From the NCBI GenBank assembly GCA_023438065.1, contig JAEXRH010000016.1, positions 62,001 to 126,000 on the forward strand: a DNA stretch of 64,000 nt. Reading direction: 5' to 3'. The DNA comes from Spirochaetota bacterium. GTDB taxonomy: Bacteria; Spirochaetota; Spirochaetia; Treponematales; Treponemataceae. The translations under genes were made by a program, and so were the position numbers. How positions within the stretch are numbered: position 1 is the first letter of the stretch; the number at the start of each line of letters is the position of its first letter. Positions 43,470 through 50,063 of this stretch are shown in pieces. The notes under the pieces were generated by a model, which did not search any database, was not told the DNA's origin, and saw only the letters and a list, made by a program, of their open reading frames with translations.

Positions 43470-44855
43470 TCACGCCTTCGGGAAGGACGCGGTCGATTCA
43501 AGCGATCGCGCGATCGTCTCGGCCGAAGGCGCGTGGTCCTCGAGGGCGCCGGAAAGGAACTTGTCGTATCCGTAGAGATCGAGCATCCCGTGCCCGGAAA
43601 GCCCGAACACGATGACCTTCTCCTTCCCTTCCTCCTTCGCCTTCAGCGCCTCGCGGATAGCCTGCGCGAGCGCGTGGCTCGACTCGGGCGCGGGCACGAT
43701 GCCCTCGGTGCGCGCGAAGTTGATCGCGGCCTCGAAGCACTCGTTCTGCCCGATCGAGTTCGCCCTGATAAGACCGTCCTTGACCGCCTTCGAGACGAGG
43801 GGCGACATGCCGTGATAGCGCAGTCCTCCCGCGTGGATCGTATCCGGGATGTACTCGTGCCCGAGGGTATACATCGGGAGAAGCGGGGTCATGCCGGACA
43901 TGTCGCCGATGTCGTAGGTGAACTTTCCGCGCGTAAGGCTCGGGCACGACTCGGGCTCGACCGCGACGATGTCGATCTTCGCGCCCTCGATCTTGTCCTT
44001 GCAGAACGGGAAGGTAAGCCCGGCGAGATTTGACCCGCCGCCCGCGCAGCCGATGACCACGTCGGCCTTCTCTCCCGCCTTCTCGAGCTGAAGCTTCGTC
44101 TCCTGCCCGATGATCGTCTGATGGAGCATGACGTGGTTGAGCACCGAGCCGAGCGCGTACTTCGTCTTTCCCGACTTGTCGCTCACCGCCTCCTCGACCG
44201 CCTCGCTGATCGCGATCGCGAGGCTTCCCGGGCAATTCGGGTCTTTCGCGAGCACCGCGCGTCCGGCGTTCGTCAGGTTCGACGGGCTCGCGACGCACGT
44301 GCCGCCCCAAGTCTGCATGAGCATCTTCCGGAAGGGCTTTTGCTCGAAGCTGACCTTGACCATGTATACCTTGCAGTTGAGCCCCATCACCGTGCAGGCG
44401 TAGGAGAGCGCGCTCCCCCACTGACCCGCGCCGGTCTCGGTCGTGATGTTTTTCGTGCCGGCGACCTTGTTGTAGTACGCCTGCGCGATCGCGGTGTTGA
44501 GCTTGTGGCTTCCCGCGGGGGAAACCGACTCGTTCTTGTAATAGATGCGCGCGGGGGTGCCGAGGAACCGCTCGAGCGAAACCGCGCGATGGAGGGGCGA
44601 CGGCCGCCACTTGTAGAGGATCTCGCGGACCTCGTCGGGGATGTCGATCCAGCGTTCGGCGGACATCTCCTGCTCGATGAGGTTCATCGGGAATATCGCG
44701 CTCATCATCTCGGGCGTGACGGGCTTGCCGTCGGGACCGAGCGGGGGAAGCATCGGGGTTCGGAAATCGGCCGCGAGATTATACCACTGGCGGGGCATCT
44801 CAGCTTCGGAGAGGGTGATCTTGATCGGTGAAACGGGCTTGTTGTCGGCTGGCAT
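43470..44855 (-). CDS. trpB: Tryptophan synthase beta-like protein, TrpB2 type
   Basis: The protein has 461 aa. The pyridoxal-phosphate lysine lies in SPAGSHKLNTA (about residue 110), the glycine-rich phosphate loop in CAGGGSNLAG (about 275) and the active-site Glu segment in TETGAGQWGSAL. The extended N-terminus (DFRTPMLPPLGPDGKPV) and overall length identify the TrpB2 class, which condenses indole (or a carried indole) with serine. No trpA or other trp gene is present, so salvage of free indole is a reasonable inference. AAGGAG lies upstream. A palindrome sits at the predicted transcription start. Confidence 0.93.
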   Translation of the reverse strand: MPADNKPVSPIKITLSEAEMPRQWYNLAADFRTPMLPPLGPDGKPVTPEMMSAIFPMNLIEQEMSAERWIDIPDEVREILYKWRPSPLHRAVSLERFLGTPARIYYKNESVSPAGSHKLNTAIAQAYYNKVAGTKNITTETGAGQWGSALSYACTVMGLNCKVYMVKVSFEQKPFRKMLMQTWGGTCVASPSNLTNAGRAVLAKDPNCPGSLAIAISEAVEEAVSDKSGKTKYALGSVLNHVMLHQTIIGQETKLQLEKAGEKADVVIGCAGGGSNLAGLTFPFCKDKIEGAKIDIVAVEPESCPSLTRGKFTYDIGDMSGMTPLLPMYTLGHEYIPDTIHAGGLRYHGMSPLVSKAVKDGLIRANSIGQNECFEAAINFARTEGIVPAPESSHALAQAIREALKAKEEGKEKVIVFGLSGHGMLDLYGYDKFLSGALEDHAPSAETIARSLESTASFPKA

Positions 44856-44865
44856 GGGTGCTCCT

Positions 44866-44885
44866 TGTATCTATTTATAGATACA
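44866..44885. promoter_or_regulatory. Perfect palindrome at the trpB2 transcription start, candidate operator
   Basis: TGTATCTATTTATAGATACA reads the same on both strands (20 bp). On the minus strand a TTGCGC-17-TAGTAT promoter would place +1 inside it, and the ribosome site follows directly. A repressor bound here, or an mRNA hairpin, could control trpB2. Confidence 0.5.
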
Positions 44886-45002
44886 TACTACCAGCGAATT
44901 CCCGAATGCGCAATCGCAAATTCGTAAAATCGTTCGACCGGAAAGGGGCAAAAGGCGCACGCGCGCGGCGAAAGCCGGAGTTCTCGCCGTTCGCCGGAGC
45001 GA

Positions 45003-46856
45003 TCAGGCCGTTTTAAAGGCGTCGACGATCGCTCCCGCCTCAAGGATGGTCGACCTCGTCGCTTCGGCGACCTCGGATACCTTCGAGCTTCCCTCGGTCA
45101 CGTCACGGAGCCCCGCGGTCATCTCGTCTATGTTGTTCTTGATTTCCAGGGCGGCGTCCTGGAGCCGGGCCATTTCCTCGAGTACCATGCCGTTACCGGC
45201 GCTCATCTCCCGGGATCCCGTCCTGACCTCCGCCGTAATCCCGTTCATTTCCTTGAGCGACTCCATGATGAGACGGATCCCTTCCTGCTGTTCCTCAGTC
45301 GTGCGCCTGATGAGCGATACGAGCTCGTCGGTGGAACCGATGCGCTCTGATACGCGACCGAACGAAGTTCCGGAGGCCCTGGACGCCTCCACGAGTTCGG
45401 CTATCGCCACGCGCACGGCCGCGAGCTCCTTCTTGATCGTCGCCGATTCCTTGGCCGAGGTTTCCGCGAGACGCCTGATTTCGTCCGCGACCACGGAGAA
45501 GCCCCGACCCGCCTCGCCCGCGTGGGCGGCCTCGATCGCGGCGTTCATCGCGAGCAGGTTCGTCTGACTCGCGATCTTCGCGATCGTGATGTTCGCCTGC
45601 TGCAGCGCCTCGGATCGCTCGGCGATCCCGGTAATCCGCTCCGCCATGATCGCCTGATTCCGGGCCCCCTCCGAGGCGGATGAGGTCAGCTCCGAGAACT
45701 GCGCCCCCATCTTTTCCATCGAGCCGTTTATCGACAGGAGATTGCTCATCATCTGCTCGACCGACGCGGAGGACTCGGTAACGCTCTCCGCCTGTTTCCC
45801 GATGAGGCGATCGAGCGCCTCGATGTTTTTCGCGATCTCCTGGACCGCGCTCGACGACTCGACGACGCTCGCCGACTGGTTCCTCGTGCGCTCGTTTACG
45901 CCGTCCATGTTCACGGAGATTTGCCTGAGGGCGGCTGCCGACTCGACCGCGCTCGAGCCGAGTTCCGCGCCGAATCCGGAGAGTTTTTCCTGCGAGGCGC
46001 GGATTTCCCTCATGTCGTGTTCCAGCCCCTCGCAAAAGCTATTGACCATCCCCGCGATGCTCGCAAGCTCGTCGACCGACGAAATCGCGATCCGTTTCGT
46101 AAGGTCCTTCTCCGCCGAGGTGAGGGTTTTAAGTTGATCGAGGATTTGACGGTAGTTCTCCGCGTTTCCCCGCGACCATGATACGACGAGATAGAGGCTG
46201 AAAAGGACATACGCCCCGATCCCGGCGGCGAGCATGGTCCATTCGTCTTTCGCGGACGACAGGGCGAGGCAGAGAAACACGTAGGACATCGTGAACGAGA
46301 TCGCGAGAACCACGAGAAGTAGCGGGATGACGAGACTCTTGAGTTGTTGGCGTTTCTCGATGACATCAGCGGGGTAGCGGTACAGCTTGAAGGCAAGGAG
46401 ACGGAACGAACTCGTTTTCTCGCCGATAACGAAAAAAATGCTCGCATTGAGCATTCCGATCGTGATAAGGAAGACATACATGTACCGCGGGCGCGCTATC
46501 AACAGATCGGATGAGTATTCAAGGGAAAGGGAAATAACGACGTACAGGATCATTGTCGCCGAGAAGGCGATAAAGGTTCTCAGGGGAACCTTTCCGAATT
46601 CCCTGATCGCCTCGCTGAAACCCGCGCCGGTCTTCGCGCGAGCCGACAAATCGACCCGATACCAGCGCGCCATTCGCCTCATGATCGGCAAATTGGCGCA
46701 CATGAGAACGATTCCGGGAAGAATCGTCATCAACGCTATTTTGCTCGAGGAAACCGTCGTTGACTTGAAAAGGATCGAAAAGAGCGCCGTTTCGGCGACA
46801 ATGCACGCAGTTAATAAAATAACGTCAAAATAGAAACGCCTGTTCAAATTATTCAT
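45003..46856 (-). CDS. Methyl-accepting chemotaxis protein
   Basis: The protein has 617 aa. About six membrane helices lie in residues 1-245 without a large periplasmic domain, then a HAMP-like joint and a long coiled-coil signalling domain. The conserved hairpin tip is VAKIASQTNLLAMNAAIEAA, followed by HAGEAGRGFSVVADEIRRLA. It signals through CheA/CheW to the flagella. The integral-membrane sensor suggests a membrane or intracellular cue. Start: ATG at 46856; the TTG at 46895 adds 13 residues without a better ribosome site. It is divergent from tRNA-Leu. Confidence 0.9.
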   Translation of the reverse strand: MNNLNRRFYFDVILLTACIVAETALFSILFKSTTVSSSKIALMTILPGIVLMCANLPIMRRMARWYRVDLSARAKTGAGFSEAIREFGKVPLRTFIAFSATMILYVVISLSLEYSSDLLIARPRYMYVFLITIGMLNASIFFVIGEKTSSFRLLAFKLYRYPADVIEKRQQLKSLVIPLLLVVLAISFTMSYVFLCLALSSAKDEWTMLAAGIGAYVLFSLYLVVSWSRGNAENYRQILDQLKTLTSAEKDLTKRIAISSVDELASIAGMVNSFCEGLEHDMREIRASQEKLSGFGAELGSSAVESAAALRQISVNMDGVNERTRNQSASVVESSSAVQEIAKNIEALDRLIGKQAESVTESSASVEQMMSNLLSINGSMEKMGAQFSELTSSASEGARNQAIMAERITGIAERSEALQQANITIAKIASQTNLLAMNAAIEAAHAGEAGRGFSVVADEIRRLAETSAKESATIKKELAAVRVAIAELVEASRASGTSFGRVSERIGSTDELVSLIRRTTEEQQEGIRLIMESLKEMNGITAEVRTGSREMSAGNGMVLEEMARLQDAALEIKNNIDEMTAGLRDVTEGSSKVSEVAEATRSTILEAGAIVDAFKTA

Positions 46857-46958
46857 GCCATACCTTGAGACGAAGCAAATGTTGTAACTTTTCAATCATA
46901 CGCCGAGGTTAACATCGGGTCAAGGATAATCCAATGCCTTGTCGCAGTCGCCGTCGAA

Positions 46959-46987
46959 TAGACAAAACGCCTCTTATCTGCTATGTT
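46959..46987 (+). promoter_or_regulatory. Promoter of tRNA-Leu
   Basis: TAGACA, 17 nt, TATGTT; transcription would begin about 4 nt before the tRNA. Confidence 0.6.
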
Positions 46988-46997
46988 CTCGGAACAT

Positions 46998-47080
46998 GCC
47001 GGCGTGGCGGAATGGCAGACGCGGTGGACTCAAAATCCACTATTCGCGAGGATGTATGGGTTCAAGTCCCATCGCCGGCA
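46998..47080 (+). tRNA. tRNA-Leu (anticodon CAA)
   Basis: 83 nt. The acceptor stem GCCGGCG pairs with CGCCGGC (47073-47079), and A47080 is the discriminator. The anticodon stem GTGGA/TCCAC encloses the loop CTCAAAA, giving anticodon CAA for UUG codons. The variable arm is long (class II), and the T-arm contains GGTTCAAGTCCC. The CCA end is not encoded; an A-run follows. A strong terminator begins 6 nt later. No other tRNA is in the window. Confidence 0.95.
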
Positions 47081-47140
47081 AAAAAAGGATCAGACCTGCA
47101 AGGTCTGGTCCTTTTTTTTATAAGGCCGACGATGGGACTT
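47064..47140 (+). repeat. tRNA 3' end plus terminator plus inverted tRNA 3' end, copy 1
   Basis: The last 16 nt of tRNA-Leu before the discriminator (47064-47079) are complementary at 15 of 16 positions to 47125-47140. Between them lies the terminator hairpin, so the transcript can form one long nested hairpin that would compete with the tRNA T-arm and acceptor stem. Confidence 0.7.
47087..47119 (+). terminator. Terminator of tRNA-Leu
   Basis: GGATCAGACC, loop TGCAA, GGTCTGGTCC (one G-U pair), then eight T. Confidence 0.85.
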
Positions 47141-47141
47141 G

Positions 47142-47193
47142 ATGCCCAGTTCGCCGAAGGCGAACACGTTCACTTAATTTTCCAACAGGCAAA
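47142..47193 (+). repeat. 52-bp direct repeat, copy 1
   Basis: Identical over 52 bp to 47209-47260. It contains the palindrome GTTCGCCGAAGGCGAAC (7-bp stem, GAA loop) at 47149-47165 and an AT-rich tail. A third copy of only the palindromic part lies at 47416-47440. Confidence 0.85.
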
Positions 47194-47208
47194 AGGGCGC
47201 CAGCCCGT

Positions 47209-47260
47209 ATGCCCAGTTCGCCGAAGGCGAACACGTTCACTTAATTTTCCAACAGGCAAA
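47209..47260 (+). repeat. 52-bp direct repeat, copy 2
   Basis: Second copy of the repeat at 47142. A perfect hairpin CGGACGCTTGCGTCCG follows directly at 47261-47276. Confidence 0.85.
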
Positions 47261-47335
47261 CGGACGCTTGCGTCCGTATCGTGAGGGCCCGCCGAGCGAA
47301 TGCGAGGATCAAGGGCCCGAGCGCAGCCCGCAGGG

Positions 47336-47440
47336 AAGTCCCATCGCCGGCAAAAAAAAAGGAACAGACCGACAAGGTCTATTCCTCTTTTCATAAGGCC
47401 AGCAACGGGACTTGCTGCCCGATTCGCCGAAGGCGAACAC
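47336..47440 (+). repeat. tRNA 3' end/terminator module, diverged copy 2
   Basis: 47336-47351 repeats exactly the tRNA-Leu 3' end (16 nt). An A-run, a second terminator-like hairpin, an imperfect inverted tRNA 3' end (47398-47413) and the GCCGAAGGC palindrome follow, in the same order as copy 1, 272 bp downstream. No tRNA body precedes this copy. The 47277-47335 spacer holds GGGCCC direct repeats and no gene. Confidence 0.75.
47361..47391 (+). terminator. Second terminator-like hairpin
   Basis: GGAACAGACC, loop GACAA, GGTCTATTCC, then TCTTTT. It has one mismatch and is a diverged copy of the terminator at 47087. Confidence 0.6.
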
Positions 47441-47500
47441 GCTCAATATACTTCCAAAACGCTTTAGCAATGAGAAGGCTTACGACACTCGATCCTGCTC

Positions 47501-47905
47501 TTAGTGAGTCTTTTCTGCGAGATCAATATAGGTAATATTATCACCATTCCAATCCATATCGCCAAGATAACACCGCAATACATAGGTCTTGCCATCATAG
47601 AGTCGCTCATCATAAAATCCCTGTGTCGACGTTGATGAGTTGCCAACGCCGTTAACGATCAGGAAACTTGTGGTTGTCCATTCATTCTCGTCATAACCGT
47701 ATTCCCAATCATGGGTTATCGTAGTAGTCCCACCCGCCGCCACGGTCATATTTGTCTCGGTATCACAATTATAAAAATATGCGGTACCGTATGTCGTTTC
47801 ATTTTGAATGATAATTGTACAACTCGCCTCTTTATCAGGTTTGAGCATTGCACAAGAAGAAAGCACCATACCAATAATCAACAACAAAGGGATAAGTTTT
47901 TTCAT
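47501..47905 (-). CDS. Small lipoprotein of unknown function, atypical AT-rich gene
   Basis: The protein has 134 aa. The signal peptide MKKLIPLLLIIGMVLSSCAM has a lipobox with Cys at residue 18, so it is a lipoprotein. The mature part is strand-rich and hydrophilic (IIIQNETTYGTAYFYNCD; TTTITHDWEYGYDENEW), like a small beta-sandwich, with no named family. GGAG precedes the ATG. The gene and its flanks are clearly richer in A+T than the rest of the window, and codon use differs (AAT, TAT, GAA, ATA frequent), which together with the tRNA next door suggests transfer from elsewhere. Confidence 0.65.
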   Translation of the reverse strand: MKKLIPLLLIIGMVLSSCAMLKPDKEASCTIIIQNETTYGTAYFYNCDTETNMTVAAGGTTTITHDWEYGYDENEWTTTSFLIVNGVGNSSTSTQGFYDERLYDGKTYVLRCYLGDMDWNGDNITYIDLAEKTH

Positions 47906-48307
47906 ATAGTCTCCTATTATTTAAGAGATTACCATAGGTGAATATTAATATCAATTTAAAATAAACACCTGATGCGACTTTATCCATTCCTTTCCGGGAT
48001 TTGATTGGCTTATACACCTCCCAGCGCGTTGCAAGCGGAATATCTCCTGTTAACGAGCCGATGATTGCGCATGGTTTCTTTTCTATCCGGCCGTTCAGGC
48101 GCCAACATCGTCATTCCCCGGGCCAGGGATTGAAGCGGTAGATCCCGGCCCGGTTCCGGGCCGGGACTACAAGCGAAAAGCCCGGCAGGCGAAGCCTGAG
48201 GCCCCCTCACCTTACCTTCCCGCCACTTCCGCTCAGGATGATTCTCGTATACACTGCAGCGCGCGACCGGAATGAGAAAACGCGTCATTAAAAACGAGGA
48301 GACCGAC
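47906..48307. other. Intergenic region: AT-rich first part, GC-rich palindromes after
   Basis: About 400 bp without a supportable gene. 47906-48010 is AT-rich and belongs to the lipoprotein insertion; 48060-48230 is GC-rich and repeat-like. A TATACACT sequence near 48248 may be the -10 region for the gene at 48308. Confidence 0.5.
48143..48166. repeat. Perfect GC-rich palindrome, REP-like
   Basis: TCCCGGCCCGG, TT, CCGGGCCGGGA: an 11-bp stem with a 2-nt loop. A partial copy of the motif (CCCCGGGCC) lies 25 bp to the left and a CAGGCGAAGCCTG hairpin to the right, as in intergenic REP/BIME-type repeats. Confidence 0.5.
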
Positions 48308-49171
48308 ATGAACGAAGGCTATGAGAGGATCATCCGAAAGACGATCGAGTTTTGCGAAGGCGAGAAGGATATCGGCTGCGTGGCGATCATCGGCTCGCGG
48401 TCGAGGGACGACGGCCTGTCCGACGAGTATTCGGACGTCGACCTGCTCATCGTCTGCGACGACGTCGAAAGGCTCTTCGCGCGCGGGGAATGGATGACCG
48501 CGATCGGCGAGACCTGGGCTCAGTTCAACGAAGCCATGCCCGACCTGGGGCACTGGGAACGACGCGCGGTATTCGCGGGCGGGCTCGACGCCGATTTCGT
48601 CCTCGTGGACGCGAAGACGCTTCTCGAGAATCCCGACGGTCTCGTCATCGCGCGCTCGATTTGCGGCGGCGGGATGCGCGTATTGCTCGACAAGCGCGGA
48701 CTCGGCCAGGCGCTCGAGGGACTCAGGGGAGAGAGACGACCGGCATCGATACCCGAGGAAAGCGCGTTCCTCAACGTCGTCAACGATTTCTTCTTCCATT
48801 ATTTGTGGGCGCACAAGAAACTCGCGCGCGGCGAATGCTGGGTCTCGGCGCAATCGGTGAACGGATACCTCAACGCGAAACTCCTCACGATGCTCGAATG
48901 GCACGAGCGCGCGACGCGGGGGATCGATTATCAAACCTGGTATGACGGCCGCCGCCTCGAACGATGGGTCGACCCCGAAATCCTTCCCGCGCTCGGCGAG
49001 CAATTCTCGCGATACGAGAGCGCCGACCAACGGCGCGTCCTGCGCGCGAAGGCGAGGCTTTTCGCGGATATCGCCGGAAAGGCCGCCGAGGGATTCGGGT
49101 TTCCCCTCGAGACCGCGGGCTTTTCCCGGCTGACCGCATGGGTGGACGCGAACCTCTCGCCCCGCGGGTAA
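48308..49171 (+). CDS. Aminoglycoside 6-adenylyltransferase-like nucleotidyltransferase
   Basis: The protein has 287 aa and resembles the ANT(6)/AadK (streptomycin adenylyltransferase) family: IIGSRSRDDGLSDEYSDVDL at residues 28-47, with the two catalytic Asp in SDVDL, then DADFVLVDA (third Asp) and a helical C-terminal domain with the family's HxxxW-type region (FFFHYLWAHKKLARGE). The likely reaction is transfer of AMP to a small molecule; resistance is not proven. Start: ATG at 48308, 6 nt after GAGGAG. It lies at the edge of the tRNA-linked region, a common place for acquired genes, but its GC matches the host. Confidence 0.8.
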   Translation: MNEGYERIIRKTIEFCEGEKDIGCVAIIGSRSRDDGLSDEYSDVDLLIVCDDVERLFARGEWMTAIGETWAQFNEAMPDLGHWERRAVFAGGLDADFVLVDAKTLLENPDGLVIARSICGGGMRVLLDKRGLGQALEGLRGERRPASIPEESAFLNVVNDFFFHYLWAHKKLARGECWVSAQSVNGYLNAKLLTMLEWHERATRGIDYQTWYDGRRLERWVDPEILPALGEQFSRYESADQRRVLRAKARLFADIAGKAAEGFGFPLETAGFSRLTAWVDANLSPRG

Positions 49172-49205
49172 TGCGTGCTATACTAGCCTTCTCAAGGAGA
49201 AGTCG

Positions 49206-50021
49206 ATGCGGGTAAAAAAGGCCGTTTTCGGGATTATCGAGCGCTCGCCGGAGGGCGACGGGGCTAGCGGGATCTTCGAGAAATTTCTCGTCACGCTCAT
49301 CCTCCTCAACATCGCGGCCGTCGTCGCGGCGTCGTTCAAGGATCTTCCGACCTGGACGAATCGCGCGCTCTTCGTCTTCGAGGTTTTTTCCGTGATCGTT
49401 TTCTCGCTCGAGTACCTCGCGAGGCTCTGGACGAGCGATCTCCGCTACCCCGGATCGCGGCACCCCCGGCTCAAGTACGCCTTCTCGGCGATGGCCGTCG
49501 TCGACCTTCTCGCGATCGCGCCGTTCTACATCCCGTTTCTCATCACCTGCGACCTCCGGTTCATCAGGATGCTCAGGCTCTTCCGCCTCCTCCGGATCCT
49601 CAAGCTCAACCGCTACAGCGACGCGTTGAACATCATCGGGAGCGTGGTGAAACGGGAAAAGGAAAAGCTTCTCACGACGATCTTCTTCACCGCCATCATC
49701 ATCCTCTTCGCGTCCGCGGTCATGTACTACGTCGAGAACGAGGCCCAGCCGGACAAGTTCCCGAACATCATCGCGTCCGTCTGGTGGGCCGTCGCGACGC
49801 TCACGACAGTCGGCTACGGCGACGTGTATCCGGTCACCGTGCTCGGCAAGCTCCTGAGCGGGCTCATCGCGATCCTCGGTATCGGGCTCGTCGCCCTGCC
49901 GACGGGTATCATCAGCTCGGGCTTCGTCGTGGAGATGTCGAAAAAGAGCGAGAAGAAAACGATTATATGCCCGCACTGCGGGAAGGAAATCGCGCCCGAG
50001 GAGATCGACGCCCGCCGGTAG
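49206..50021 (+). CDS. Voltage-gated-type potassium channel
   Basis: The protein has 271 aa with six membrane helices. S4 carries the regular arginines (RFIRMLRLFRLLRILKLNRY, about residues 118-137). The pore has the selectivity filter TLTTVGYGD (about 199-207) followed by S6. The short cytoplasmic tail ends in ICPHCGKEIAPEEI, a half zinc-ribbon with a single CxxC. The protein is homologous to Kv/KvAP-type tetrameric K+ channels. AAGGAG lies 6 nt before the ATG, and a TATACT -10 box is at 49179-49184. It is convergent with the metal ATPase gene. Confidence 0.92.
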   Translation: MRVKKAVFGIIERSPEGDGASGIFEKFLVTLILLNIAAVVAASFKDLPTWTNRALFVFEVFSVIVFSLEYLARLWTSDLRYPGSRHPRLKYAFSAMAVVDLLAIAPFYIPFLITCDLRFIRMLRLFRLLRILKLNRYSDALNIIGSVVKREKEKLLTTIFFTAIIILFASAVMYYVENEAQPDKFPNIIASVWWAVATLTTVGYGDVYPVTVLGKLLSGLIAILGIGLVALPTGIISSGFVVEMSKKSEKKTIICPHCGKEIAPEEIDARR

Positions 50022-50063
50022 CGCGACTCGGGACGCCGCGCGCGGAGTCCCGAGCCCGGTTAC

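Noticed and set aside
46934..47284. 116-aa open frame spanning tRNA-Leu
   Set aside because: It translates the tRNA and its downstream repeats; such frames over tRNAs are a common artefact.
47281..47535. 84-aa open frame in the repeat region
   Set aside because: It covers the second terminator and repeat copy, has no ribosome site and an odd composition.
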